This document shows, in pieces, positions 57,980 to 64,000 of a stretch of DNA of 64,000 nucleotides (position 1 is the stretch's first letter; every line of letters starts with the position of its first letter). This DNA comes from Pseudomonas multiresinivorans (GTDB taxonomy: Bacteria; Pseudomonadota; Gammaproteobacteria; Pseudomonadales; Pseudomonadaceae), in the NCBI RefSeq assembly GCF_012971725.1, contig NZ_CP048833.1, forward strand, positions 2,294,001-2,358,000, given 5' to 3'. The translations under genes and the position numbers were made by a program. The notes under the pieces were generated by a model. The model searched no databases. It saw only the letters and a list, made by a program, of their open reading frames with translations, and was not told where the DNA came from.

Positions 57980-58486
57980 CTACTTGCCGTGGTTGGCGTG
58001 ATAGCCGTTCAGGGCGTATGCGGCGTCACGCGCAGCAATGGCCTCGTGCATCGTGGAAAAGTAACCAACGTGCTTTCGGCGACCAGTTCCTAGTGCTGAC
58101 ACTTGTACGCGCCATCTCTGCCGACCTGATTCGTAACTGATGCCATGCTCACCGGATGTGTTGTTCCGGCAACGACTAGCATTCCGTTGGTTCTCGGAAT
58201 GACTTACCTCGCGCAGGTTTGAAAGCCTGTTGTCATCGCGCCTGTGGTTAAGGTGATCGACCTGCCCATCTGGCCATCTCCCGTGGCAGTACAGCCACGC
58301 AAGTCTGTGAGCCCGGTGGTATGTGCCGTCGATTGCGATGTGTATGTACCCTTGTCCGTCGTCGCTTCCAGCAACTGCACCCTTTTCAGCGCGTGATCCT
58401 TTGCGAACCAGCCACGTAAATTCGCCAGTGGCTTTGTCGTACTGCAGCAGCTTCATGAGCCGTTCCTGCGTCAACTGTTCTTGCAT
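57980..58486 (-). CDS. HNH endonuclease with AP2-like domain (free-standing homing type)
   Basis: 168 residues. An N-terminal NUMOD-like part (LMKLLQYDKATGEFTWLVRKG) precedes the HNH motif (HRLAWLYCHGRWPDGQ, VDHLNHRRDDNRLSNL, REVSHSENQRN) and a C-terminal AP2-type DNA-binding part (GISYESGRQRWRVQVSALG). Such genes are often homing endonucleases inserted between phage genes. The metal-binding His and Asn residues are intact. Confidence 0.88.
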   Translation of the reverse strand: MQEQLTQERLMKLLQYDKATGEFTWLVRKGSRAEKGAVAGSDDGQGYIHIAIDGTYHRAHRLAWLYCHGRWPDGQVDHLNHRRDDNRLSNLREVSHSENQRNASRCRNNTSGEHGISYESGRQRWRVQVSALGTGRRKHVGYFSTMHEAIAARDAAYALNGYHANHGK

Positions 58487-58552
58487 GTAGGCCTCCGCTT
58501 TCCACGACCTCCGTTTCTAGAGGTCCTGGAAAGCGCCGCGTACTGCGGCGCC

Positions 58553-58702
58553 TCAGCCGCGCTCAGCAATCTGGCGTCTCGCGCGGCGTGTTTCGCTTGT
58601 TCCTCCAGCCACGGTCTCTGCCTGCCGGAAAACTCGTTTTGGCGCTTTACGCTGCACGCCCGGGAGAGTTGCCATCCCTCTGGACTGTTGAGGCCAGTCC
58701 AT
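58553..58702 (-). CDS. Candidate N-like antiterminator (arginine-rich, 49 residues)
   Basis: First ORF of the PL transcript, ATG at 58702 with AAGGCAG upstream, about 70 bp after PL. The product is very basic and ends with SETRRARRQIAERG, similar in layout to the arginine-rich RNA-binding motif of lambda N. A boxA lies just before it and terminator-like hairpins follow in the operon. It is shorter than known N proteins, and I do not see a certain homologue, so the call is mainly from position and composition. Confidence 0.4.
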   Translation of the reverse strand: MDWPQQSRGMATLPGVQRKAPKRVFRQAETVAGGTSETRRARRQIAERG

Positions 58703-58720
58703 CGCTGCCTTGGGTAGAGC

Positions 58721-58738
58721 TAAAGAGCGTTCGGCGCT
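58721..58738 (-). promoter_or_regulatory. nut-like site: boxA with adjacent hairpin
   Basis: On the minus strand CGCTCTTTA (plus 58721-58729) equals the consensus boxA bound by NusB/S10. Directly before and overlapping it, AGCG-CCGAA-CGCT (58726-58738) forms a stem with a 5-nt loop that could serve as boxB, although in lambda boxB follows boxA. The site lies about 50 nt after the PL -10 element. Confidence 0.6.
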
Positions 58739-58775
58739 TCGGCCTGGCCGGCGGTGTGTTGCTCGGCTTGGAATC

Positions 58776-58819
58776 AACAATACCGCCGGTATTGTTCAAT
58801 GGTCAATACCTCCGGTCAT
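58776..58819 (-). promoter_or_regulatory. PL promoter with two repressor operators (OL)
   Basis: Operators CAATACCGCCGGTATTG (58778-58794) and CAATACCTCCGGTCAT (58804-58819) are spaced about 25 bp centre to centre. Minus-strand promoter: -35 TTGACC (58801-58806) and -10 TATTGT (58777-58782) with 18-bp spacing, each overlapped by an operator. It drives the leftward operon down to int. Confidence 0.8.
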
Positions 58820-58836
58820 AAAAATTTTGCAGGCAC

Positions 58837-58860
58837 AAAAAATCCCGCTCTAGGCGGGCT
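58837..58860 (-). terminator. Terminator between the lysogenic cassette and PL
   Basis: On the minus strand CCCGC / GCGGG with loop CTAGA is followed by ATTTTTT. It blocks read-through from the cI operon into PL. Confidence 0.75.
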
Positions 58861-58967
58861 TTGGATTTGGTATCAGGCGGGGCAGGGTGGCGCTGCTTTC
58901 GGTTCAGCGCCGGGGTGATGCTGTCGTCAGCTCAGGGCAGAGCCGGAAGGTAAGGGCAGGCAGAAAC

Positions 58968-58993
58968 GAAAAGCCCCGCGGTGCGGGGCTTTT
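58968..58993 (-). terminator. Terminator of the cI operon
   Basis: On the minus strand AAAAGCCCCGC / GCGGGGCTTTT with a 3-nt loop, directly after the last cassette gene. Confidence 0.9.
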
Positions 58994-58994
58994 G

Positions 58995-60011
58995 TCATTC
59001 GGTAAGCGGTGGAAGTGTCTCGCGTGTAACGGTCGTTGTTTCATGGCTTTCTGGTTGAGCATCGACAGCTAGGATTTGCGTCTTCACTATCCCGCCAGCT
59101 TCCTCCGTTGCGTAATGAAAGAGGGGAATTGGTGTGCTGTCCCGAAATGCATCGAACACCTTAGGAAGAGAGTCAGGACTGAATAGCATTAGGTCGATTC
59201 TGCCAGTGAAGGTGGTTTCTTCGTTTGGCAGGCGCAAGGTCAGCGTCAGGTATTCTGGCGTGCGCTTGATCGACTCGATAATTACGGAGTCATGCCGCTC
59301 AAGACGTAGCCTTGAGGGGGCTTCATGAGAGGTAATCTCATGCATTTGCTCACGCGTGAAAGCCTTGCCATGCACGCTCGCCGAGGTCGCATCCGGCGCC
59401 CCAGCAAAGATGGCCTTATAGCCCTCCTGGGTGCGCTCGTGGACGCGACGCGCTTCCTGTGGGGTTTCAGGAGAGTTAAGCGCCTCTGTGAATTTGCCGA
59501 AAAGTCGCTCGTAATGGGATTCGGTTGCGGCTTGTGAGTCAAAGCGCTGCTGTTCTCGAACAGTCTCTTGCCATTCCGAGAATACGAAGTATCCAGCGAC
59601 AGAGCCGATGGTGAGCGCTAAGCAAAGAGCGATTTGTCGTGGGGTCATCTTGTGAAAGGGGATCTTGTCCAGCAGCCGATTGGCCACGCCGTCAAGACTC
59701 CCATCTCCCTCCGTGCTTCCCTGGTCTATATGGAAGACAATTTCGAGCGAGGCCTTCTCCTCATTGGTCAGCCTCAGCAGCGATGACGTTCCGTACTTGA
59801 GCTCAGCGTAAGATCGCAGAACCTCTTCCTGGTACGAAATGAAGCCCTGCATGAGCTTCGATGTCATCGTACTATTATAACGTTCGCCGTTAATCTTGAC
59901 CTCAAAATTAGGCCAACCATCAAACGTTATCTGCACATCTTCTAGACCGGACTCGATCCGTTCGAGCGCCTCAATAAACGACTCGCAATCCCTAATCGCA
60001 AGCAACTGCAT
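58995..60011 (-). CDS. Single-pass membrane protein in rex position (unknown)
   Basis: 338 residues from the ATG at 60011 with AAGGGA upstream (a TTG at 60020 is too close to it). The N-terminal region (1-120: ALERIESGLEDVQITFDGWP, FEVKINGERYNSTMTSKLMQ) is soluble. One membrane helix lies at about 126-146. The rest (about 150-338) follows, with GKAFTREQMHEITSHEAPSR and TFTGRIDLMLFSPDSL. By charge the N-terminal part would be cytoplasmic and the larger part periplasmic. The 'ITFDGWPxFE' block recurs in phage proteins of unknown role. Last gene of the cI operon; lysogenic conversion is inferred. Confidence 0.7.
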   Translation of the reverse strand: MQLLAIRDCESFIEALERIESGLEDVQITFDGWPNFEVKINGERYNSTMTSKLMQGFISYQEEVLRSYAELKYGTSSLLRLTNEEKASLEIVFHIDQGSTEGDGSLDGVANRLLDKIPFHKMTPRQIALCLALTIGSVAGYFVFSEWQETVREQQRFDSQAATESHYERLFGKFTEALNSPETPQEARRVHERTQEGYKAIFAGAPDATSASVHGKAFTREQMHEITSHEAPSRLRLERHDSVIIESIKRTPEYLTLTLRLPNEETTFTGRIDLMLFSPDSLPKVFDAFRDSTPIPLFHYATEEAGGIVKTQILAVDAQPESHETTTVTRETLPPLTE

Positions 60012-60072
60012 CTGCTTCAAATCCCTTGGTTATGGTCGTAAAAGTTGCTGTCTAGAGCGGCGCGCATCGAAT

Positions 60073-60651
60073 CTACTGCCCCATGATCCTCCGGTACTCC
60101 TGCTGGTACTGCTCGTAGGGCATCGACTTCTTGCTCAGCTCGTCAAGCTGCTGTTGCCGCCACTGGTCCTTGCTGAGCATTCCGATAGATGCTGGAACGG
60201 CGCCTTGCGGGGCGCTGGCAGCACTAGAGTAGGGGTATGGCGCTCGGCCGGTAGCGCTGATACCAGGATCGCCGCTCGCGTTGCGGAAGCCGCGGAACTG
60301 GTAGGCGTAGCCAGGCTTCAGTTCTACAGAGAGCTCCTGGAGTGTCCCTGAGCAAATCGAGGTTGGCTCGAATCCAATGATGGCCGGTCCAGGCGTCACG
60401 TAGAAGGTAGCTGTCTCAGATAAGCCAACGGAAGCAGCCTTGGTTCCATTGATGAAGAGCGTGTAATCGCAGGCATACCCATTCAGGCCAGAATCACGAG
60501 TGAAGATGATGCGGGCATCATTTGCATTGGATGGCTTTTGGAACGCATATAAGGATTCTGCCGGAACGCGATCAGCTTTAGCTGGATCGACAGCAGAAGT
60601 TGAGCACCCGACCAAAGCGGAGATGGCAAGACCTAAGGCAATGGTGCGCAT
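60073..60651 (-). CDS. Phage-encoded lipoprotein in rex position (unknown)
   Basis: 192 residues with a lipoprotein signal (LAISALVGCS, Cys16). The mature part contains a beta domain (ARIIFTRDSGLNGYACDYTL, FINGTKAASVGLSETATFYV, PGPAIIGFEP) that resembles DUF2846-type domains, then a linker and a charged helical tail (SMPYEQYQQEYRRIMGQ). AAGGAGG precedes the start. Expected to be anchored in the inner or outer membrane. Middle gene of the cassette. Confidence 0.75.
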   Translation of the reverse strand: MRTIALGLAISALVGCSTSAVDPAKADRVPAESLYAFQKPSNANDARIIFTRDSGLNGYACDYTLFINGTKAASVGLSETATFYVTPGPAIIGFEPTSICSGTLQELSVELKPGYAYQFRGFRNASGDPGISATGRAPYPYSSAASAPQGAVPASIGMLSKDQWRQQQLDELSKKSMPYEQYQQEYRRIMGQ

Positions 60652-60668
60652 GACTACCTCCTTGGCGA

Positions 60669-61094
60669 TTATTGGATATCGATTTCAGCCTGCAGTCGAT
60701 TTCTAGCTGTTTCATATGCTGATTTCTGAGCACCATCATCGGCCCATGAGTGAGGCGTTTTCAGCCAATCCATGTAGCCAACCCAGGCAGCATAGGCATC
60801 CGCCAATCTTTCCTTGAGGTTTGGTGACTTTAAAGCTTCTGACCTGAGCGCGTCCCTCCCTTTCGGAAGGCTCACTTGAACGCAACTGCTGGCAGCAGTA
60901 TATGCATCGCCTAGCGCTGCCTTGTATTGCTTGCTGCTCTCACCGTGGTCGCGTAGCGCCAACTCAGCTTCAGTGTATTTCCTACTTCCATCAACCGCGC
61001 ATTGTGCTGCCAATCCATCCAGCTTCTGGATGAATGTCGGCTCTGCCGCATTCGCGGTTGCGCAGAGGAAGAGAAGCCCAAAAAGTCTCCGCAT
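60669..61094 (-). CDS. Small secreted protein in rex position (unknown)
   Basis: 141 residues with a signal peptide cut after about residue 16 (MRRLFGLLFLCATANA) and a helical mature part with two cysteines (GLAAQCAVDG, TAASSCVQVS), possibly disulfide-bonded. No family recognised for certain. GAGGAGG lies before the start, 23 bp after the cI stop, so it is in the cI transcript and should be made in the lysogen. Confidence 0.75.
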   Translation of the reverse strand: MRRLFGLLFLCATANAAEPTFIQKLDGLAAQCAVDGSRKYTEAELALRDHGESSKQYKAALGDAYTAASSCVQVSLPKGRDALRSEALKSPNLKERLADAYAAWVGYMDWLKTPHSWADDGAQKSAYETARNRLQAEIDIQ

Positions 61095-61117
61095 AGCTGC
61101 CTCCTCGCTAGCTGAGG

Positions 61118-61900
61118 CTAAAGGTCTCCGCCACGCCAGATCACCTGGCCGATGACTTCGAATCTCTGGCCTTCTTCATCTGTGAATGGCATATCTCGAT
61201 GCGCCCTGACCGATTTGTCAGAGTTGTCGCTACGAAGCAGCCAAGCATCACCTTCTCTCACAGCTCGCTTAACAATGGTTTCACCCTCATTGTTCAAGAA
61301 GGCAAAAACCCTGTCGTTCTTCAGTGTGTTGGAGCCTTTGTCTACGAGTAGGGCATCCCACTCATGAATCGTCGGCTCCATGCTGCGGCCAGACGCGAAA
61401 ATTGCAGCCAGGTTATGAACCTTCAGCCCCTTTCGCTTAATCCATGACTTCTTGAATGCGAGCGTTCCGCGCACCTCGACGTGCGGGTTTTCTTCGCCCA
61501 GACCGGCGGCAGCCTTTGCGTCGAGCTGCTGGATATAGACGTGAACCTCGTCTTCGGTGATCGACGAATCATTCGCGGCAGTGCCAGCCGGGATGGTTGT
61601 CTTCTGCTGCTCATTGCCTTGGCTGAGCTTTTCCAGCTCGACGGCAAGAGTCGGGCTGAAGTCTGCGACGGGCACCTTCAGCATCCTTGCGAACACAGAA
61701 GCGGCCTTCAGACTCAGCGCTGTGCGCTTGTTCATGAAGTGGCTCACCGCCCCCTGGGTGACGCCGTCACCGAGCTCGGCAGCGATCATTTCCTGGGTCA
61801 GCTTGAGCTCGCCTTTTTTCTGCTGAAAAAGCGCTTTCAGGCGTTCGCTGTCTGCGATCTGCCAGTCAGTTAGGGGGAGTCTTCGGGAGTCTTTGGCCAT
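61118..61900 (-). CDS. cI: Phage repressor CI (XRE plus S24/LexA peptidase)
   Basis: 260 residues. Residues about 16-80 form an XRE helix-turn-helix (LTQEMIAAELGDGVTQGAVSHFMNKR). Residues about 120-258 form the S24 autopeptidase, with cleavage site Ala132-Gly133, Ser173 (ASGRSMEPT) and Lys211 (ETIVKRAV), so RecA-induced self-cleavage is expected. The start ATG follows the PRM -10 by about 10 bp and has no Shine-Dalgarno, as for the leaderless lambda cI message. It represses PL and PR through five operators. Confidence 0.94.
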   Translation of the reverse strand: MAKDSRRLPLTDWQIADSERLKALFQQKKGELKLTQEMIAAELGDGVTQGAVSHFMNKRTALSLKAASVFARMLKVPVADFSPTLAVELEKLSQGNEQQKTTIPAGTAANDSSITEDEVHVYIQQLDAKAAAGLGEENPHVEVRGTLAFKKSWIKRKGLKVHNLAAIFASGRSMEPTIHEWDALLVDKGSNTLKNDRVFAFLNNEGETIVKRAVREGDAWLLRSDNSDKSVRAHRDMPFTDEEGQRFEVIGQVIWRGGDL

Positions 61901-61909
61901 CGGCGAATG

Positions 61910-61978
61910 CTATTACCTGCGGTATTCGCGCAGCCAATATCGCCGGTATTGACTAAGAACAATACCGGCGGTCATACT
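61910..61978. promoter_or_regulatory. Right operator region with PR and PRM
   Basis: Three operators: TATTACCTGCGGTATT (61911-61926), CAATATCGCCGGTATTG (61935-61951) and CAATACCGGCGGTCAT (61960-61975), about 24-25 bp apart. PR: -35 TTGACT (61949-61954), -10 CATACT (61973-61978). PRM (minus): -35 TTGGCT (61932-61937), -10 TAATAG (61910-61915), 16-bp spacing. Same consensus as the sites at PL. Confidence 0.82.
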
Positions 61979-62009
61979 GGTGGCGAACGAAGAACCCGAG
62001 GACGCCGAA

Positions 62010-62210
62010 ATGCGCCGCATCCCACTAGCTGATTTCGCCAAAGAACAGGGCCATACGAAGGCCGCACAGCTTCTTGGCTGCACTCAGGGCGCTATCAGCA
62101 AAGCGATCCGCTTGGGTCGTGATGTGTTTGTGACGGTGCTGGAAGACGGCTCTTTCAGCGCCGAGGAAATCAAAGCCTTCCCGACGCAGGGATCGAAGAC
62201 AGCCGCCTGA
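62010..62210 (+). CDS. cro: Cro-like repressor
   Basis: 66 residues from the ATG at 62010 with GAGG upstream, the family start (MRRIPLADFAKEQGHTKAAQ); a GTG at 61980 would add 10 unlikely residues. The helix-turn-helix is KAAQLLGCTQGAISKAIRLG. It competes with CI for the operators and favours lytic growth. First gene of the PR transcript. Confidence 0.88.
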   Translation: MRRIPLADFAKEQGHTKAAQLLGCTQGAISKAIRLGRDVFVTVLEDGSFSAEEIKAFPTQGSKTAA

Positions 62211-62403
62211 CCCTGATTCGCACGGTGGCGCAGGAGAAACCCGCTTTCCCAGCTTCACCGAGATTTGCCAGCAGTAGATCCGCCAGCTCATCGAACCGGC
62301 GCCAGACAGAAGCCTGAAGGGCGATAGGCGCGGTGTTCATCAGAGCAGCAACAGCGCATGTGAGGGCGAGCACTTCGCCCTGTAGTTCGGAGAGGTCGGC
62401 CAT
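62170..62403 (-). CDS. Possible small phage protein, antisense to the PR transcript
   Basis: 77 residues from the ATG at 62403 (GGGAAATC upstream), LSELQGEVLALTCAVAALMN then RRFDELADLLLANLGEAGKA, an amphipathic helical look with good codon use. It overlaps the cro end by 41 bp, tail to tail. Opposite-strand small genes at this place occur in some Pseudomonas phages, but without a homologue it stays uncertain. Confidence 0.5.
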   Translation of the reverse strand: MADLSELQGEVLALTCAVAALMNTAPIALQASVWRRFDELADLLLANLGEAGKAGFSCATVRIRVRRLSSIPASGRL

Positions 62404-62466
62404 GGGGTGATTTCCCTGTCGGTTGATCGAGTGATGACAGGTTAGGGCCAGGAGGCCTTCGACAAA

Positions 62467-63060
62467 ATGTCCAGCCCAAGACAGAACCACACCCAGACCC
62501 GCGACGCAGTGCTTATCGCTCATGCCAGCGACATGATCGCCCGCACCAATCTGAGCGCGCGCGACTTCGCTACCTCGCTGAGCAAGGCGATCCACAGCCG
62601 CATCCCGAACATCGAGCCGAATCACTCGGTGCCGAACTTCGAAGCGATGAACCTGGAAGACGCCGAGACCTACCTCAAGGCGGCTGACACCTGGCTGAAG
62701 CGTGTTCAGCGCTGGCTGAACGAATCCGTGGAAATCCCGAGCTGGCTGGAAGAGCCGTGGGTTGAAGCTCTGCTGCCTGAATGGCGCGAGCGCTGCCTGA
62801 TCGAGCTAGCGAGCCGCTACGGCCTTCTGGCTGTGCGTGCAGTGGGTATCGATGGTGTCTGTGCCATGACCGCCTTCAGCGGCCTCGTAGGCCACTTCGG
62901 TGACGCCGCAGGCGCTGGTGGCCAGATCCTCGCCGACGGTCGTATCGACCACATAGACGCACCGCACCTTCCTGGCTTCGCCTTGTCCTGCCGAGCTCTG
63001 GCTGCTCACGCAGTGGCCATGGCTGAGAAGGCAGAGAAAGTCGCGGCTGAGATCGCCTGA
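62467..63060 (+). CDS. Phage early regulator-like protein (CII position)
   Basis: 197 residues with a basic start (SSPRQNHTQTRDAVLIAHAS) and helical body (LEDAETYLKAADTWLKRVQR, LEEPWVEALLPEWRERCLIE, RALAAHAVAMAEKAEKVAAE). It lies between cro and O, where lambda has cII, and resembles toxin/regulator-like proteins (YdaT type) found there in many prophages. The DNA-binding role is inferred. Confidence 0.65.
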   Translation: MSSPRQNHTQTRDAVLIAHASDMIARTNLSARDFATSLSKAIHSRIPNIEPNHSVPNFEAMNLEDAETYLKAADTWLKRVQRWLNESVEIPSWLEEPWVEALLPEWRERCLIELASRYGLLAVRAVGIDGVCAMTAFSGLVGHFGDAAGAGGQILADGRIDHIDAPHLPGFALSCRALAAHAVAMAEKAEKVAAEIA

Positions 63061-63071
63061 ATCCCAGGCAC

Positions 63072-63096
63072 AAAAAAGCCGACGGGCAAGGTCGGC
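63072..63096 (-). terminator. Hairpin, terminator-like only on the minus strand
   Basis: GCCGAC / GTCGGC around GGGCAAG; on the minus strand TTTTTTG follows, on the plus strand TGATTCG. It may stop antisense transcription into the cro region or feed the possible minus-strand gene at 62170. Confidence 0.5.
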
Positions 63097-63126
63097 TGAT
63101 TCGTTGAAGCTGTGACGAGGTAAATC

Positions 63127-63978
63127 ATGACAAACGTAGTCCAGATTGACAAGTCCAGGGGGTTCACCCGGATGGACAACACCCTGATGGACGCGCTGAT
63201 GCAGATTGACCTGCCGGCGCGGGAGTTGAAGGTGGCACTGTTCATCGCCAAGAAAACCCTAAACTTCAATATCGCCACTGCCCGCATCAAGGCAGACGAC
63301 ATCGCCAAAGCCACCAACATCCGCCCCGATGTGGCCTCCAAGGCAATCAGCCATCTCCTGCGCCGTCGAGTGATCTTTCGTGAGGGCGGTTCTCGTGGCG
63401 ATATCGGCCTGTGCGACCCGAAAGAGTGGGTATTCGTTGAGCGTCTGACTCAGACCAAAACGTCTGACTCAGACCAACAGGACCGAATCGGACAAAGTCC
63501 GATCCAGACCAAAACGTCTGTCTCCCTTCTTTATTCTAAGAAACAAGAACCCCTAGTAACTCTTCCTTCGGAAGAGATTACTCCTCCCCAAGATCCAGCC
63601 TCGCCCCCGAAGCAAGACCGCAAGGCGCCGTTCGGCCTGACCAACTTGCTGGCAGACAACCCCCACGAGGTGTCCGAGCAGGTGCTGACCGACTGGGTCG
63701 CCCTGCGCAAGGCCAAGAAGGCTTCGCTGACCGCCACCGTATGGAAATCCCTGAACACCGAGCTGACCCGCTGCAAGGAACTCGGCATCGCCGCAGAAAC
63801 CGCGCTGATCGAGGCCATCTCCGCTGGCTGGCATGGCTTCAAGGCGGAGTGGATTGCCAAGCGCCTGAGTGAAACCTTGTCCGCTGCAAAGCCAGCGATG
63901 AGCCGGCACCACGGCTTCGCCGAACGCGATTACACCGAAGGTCTCTTCGAACGCGAGGATGGCACCCATGGCTTCTAG
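63127..63978 (+). CDS. Phage replication protein O-like initiator
   Basis: 283 residues. The N-terminal O-type winged helix (about 8-105) has SRGFTRMDNTLMDALMQIDL, KKTLNFNIATARIKADDIAK and RPDVASKAISHLLRRRVIFR. A disordered middle (about 110-160) is encoded by the iterons. A C-terminal part (about 165-280, FGLTNLLADNPHEVSEQVLT) probably contacts helicase or loader. It initiates phage replication at the origin inside its gene. GAGGTAAATC precedes the ATG. Confidence 0.9.
   Translation: MTNVVQIDKSRGFTRMDNTLMDALMQIDLPARELKVALFIAKKTLNFNIATARIKADDIAKATNIRPDVASKAISHLLRRRVIFREGGSRGDIGLCDPKEWVFVERLTQTKTSDSDQQDRIGQSPIQTKTSVSLLYSKKQEPLVTLPSEEITPPQDPASPPKQDRKAPFGLTNLLADNPHEVSEQVLTDWVALRKAKKASLTATVWKSLNTELTRCKELGIAAETALIEAISAGWHGFKAEWIAKRLSETLSAAKPAMSRHHGFAERDYTEGLFEREDGTHGF
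63443..63520 (+). other. Probable phage replication origin (iterons inside O)
   Basis: GTCTGACTCAGACC occurs twice (63443-63456, 63462-63475). CAGACCAAAACGTCTG occurs twice (63451-63466, 63505-63520). A palindrome ATCGGAC-AAA-GTCCGAT lies between (63488-63504). An AT-rich stretch (63525-63560) follows. This is the arrangement of lambda ori within gene O. Confidence 0.78.
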
Positions 63979-64000
63979 CAACGTTGTCCAAATCGCCGAG
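63968..64000 (+). CDS. Start of the next early gene (partial, cut by the window)
   Basis: ATG at 63968 within the end of O (11-bp overlap), followed by ASSNVVQIAE and the window edge. In this position lambdoid phages have a helicase loader (P or DnaC-like) or a DnaB-like helicase; the visible part is too short to say which. Confidence 0.6.
   Translation, partial: MASSNVVQIAE

Larger units (their letters stand above)
46694..64000. mobile_element. Lambdoid prophage, left part (continues past the window)
   Basis: From the integrase to the right edge every gene is phage-like: integrase, probable excisionase, adenine methyltransferase, RecT and YqaJ recombination genes, HNH endonuclease, S24 repressor, Cro and replication O. 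Genes from 46.7 to 61.9 kb point left and those after cro point right (apart from one small minus-strand ORF at 62.2 kb), as in lambda. Codon use and intergenic spacing (many 4-bp overlaps of short ORFs) differ from the host region. The left boundary must lie in or near the 29 bp between asnO and int. Structural genes and the right end are outside the window. Confidence 0.95.

Overview
The window is GC-rich chromosomal DNA from a Pseudomonas of the P. aeruginosa group. From memory, the order cold-shock protein, sugE, rdgC, two tRNAs, FKBP isomerase, prc/algO, quinone reductase, ABC operon, apeB, rluA, minEDC, htrB, patatin, pirin, mlaA, betX, yjcH-actP, CBS/nucleotidyltransferase and DnaQ-like exonuclease follows the PA3267 to PA3232 stretch of P. 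aeruginosa. The NAGGN osmolyte genes (asnO, ngg, M42 peptidase) lie elsewhere in P. aeruginosa (PA3459-3461), so this is a relative rather than PAO1 itself. The left 46.7 kb is host backbone and the right 17.3 kb is the left part of a lambdoid prophage that runs off the window.

Host region. 0-3 kb: acyltransferase tail, cold-shock gene, and a sugE guanidinium exporter behind a clear guanidine-II (mini-ykkC) riboswitch, then a BASS-family transporter and rdgC. 3.3 kb: tRNA-Val and tRNA-Asp from one strong promoter. 3.7-11.2 kb: lipoprotein FKBP isomerase, YkvA protein, periplasmic binding protein, a three-gene HTH/unknown/Sel1 cluster, an EAL-CBS-GGDEF protein and the Prc protease. 11.3-18.6 kb: quinone reductase, then a six-gene ABC uptake operon (binding protein, alkaline-phosphatase-like enzyme, two permeases, ATPase, HAD hydrolase) divergent from a GntR/UTRA regulator, with two matching palindromic operators. 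18.8-32.6 kb: GFA protein, apeB, rluA, minEDC, lipid A acyltransferase, patatin, pirin, mlaA with a hydrolase, GNAT, a GH17 membrane protein and small membrane proteins. 32.9-41.8 kb: betX, yjcH-actP, a cNMP/CBS/nucleotidyltransferase with its exonuclease partner, SDR, YnfA and YheU. 41.8-46.7 kb: the NAGGN operon. REP-like and MITE-like repeats sit in many intergenic gaps.

Prophage (about 46.7 kb to the right edge). The integrase stop lies 30 bp from the asnO start codon, so the phage appears to be inserted in the 5' region of the NAGGN operon. The layout is lambda-like. A leftward early operon runs from PL at 58.8 kb to int and carries a short arginine-rich ORF, an HNH endonuclease, many small ORFs, RecT plus a YqaJ nuclease, a LytTR protein, an Rmf/CrpP-like protein and an adenine methyltransferase. 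cI is at 61.1-61.9 kb and points left. cro is at 62.0 kb and points right, followed by a replication gene O with iterons inside it. Operators of consensus AATACCNSCGGTATT occur three times between cI and cro and twice at PL. An exact boxA (CGCTCTTTA) lies in the PL leader, and at least three terminator-like hairpins lie within the PL operon, which points to antitermination.

The least explained part is the three-gene cassette between cI and PL, at the position of lambda rexAB. It encodes a small secreted protein, a lipoprotein and a single-pass membrane protein, in line with cI and closed by two terminators. This is my best candidate for an undescribed envelope-acting lysogenic-conversion or superinfection-exclusion system.
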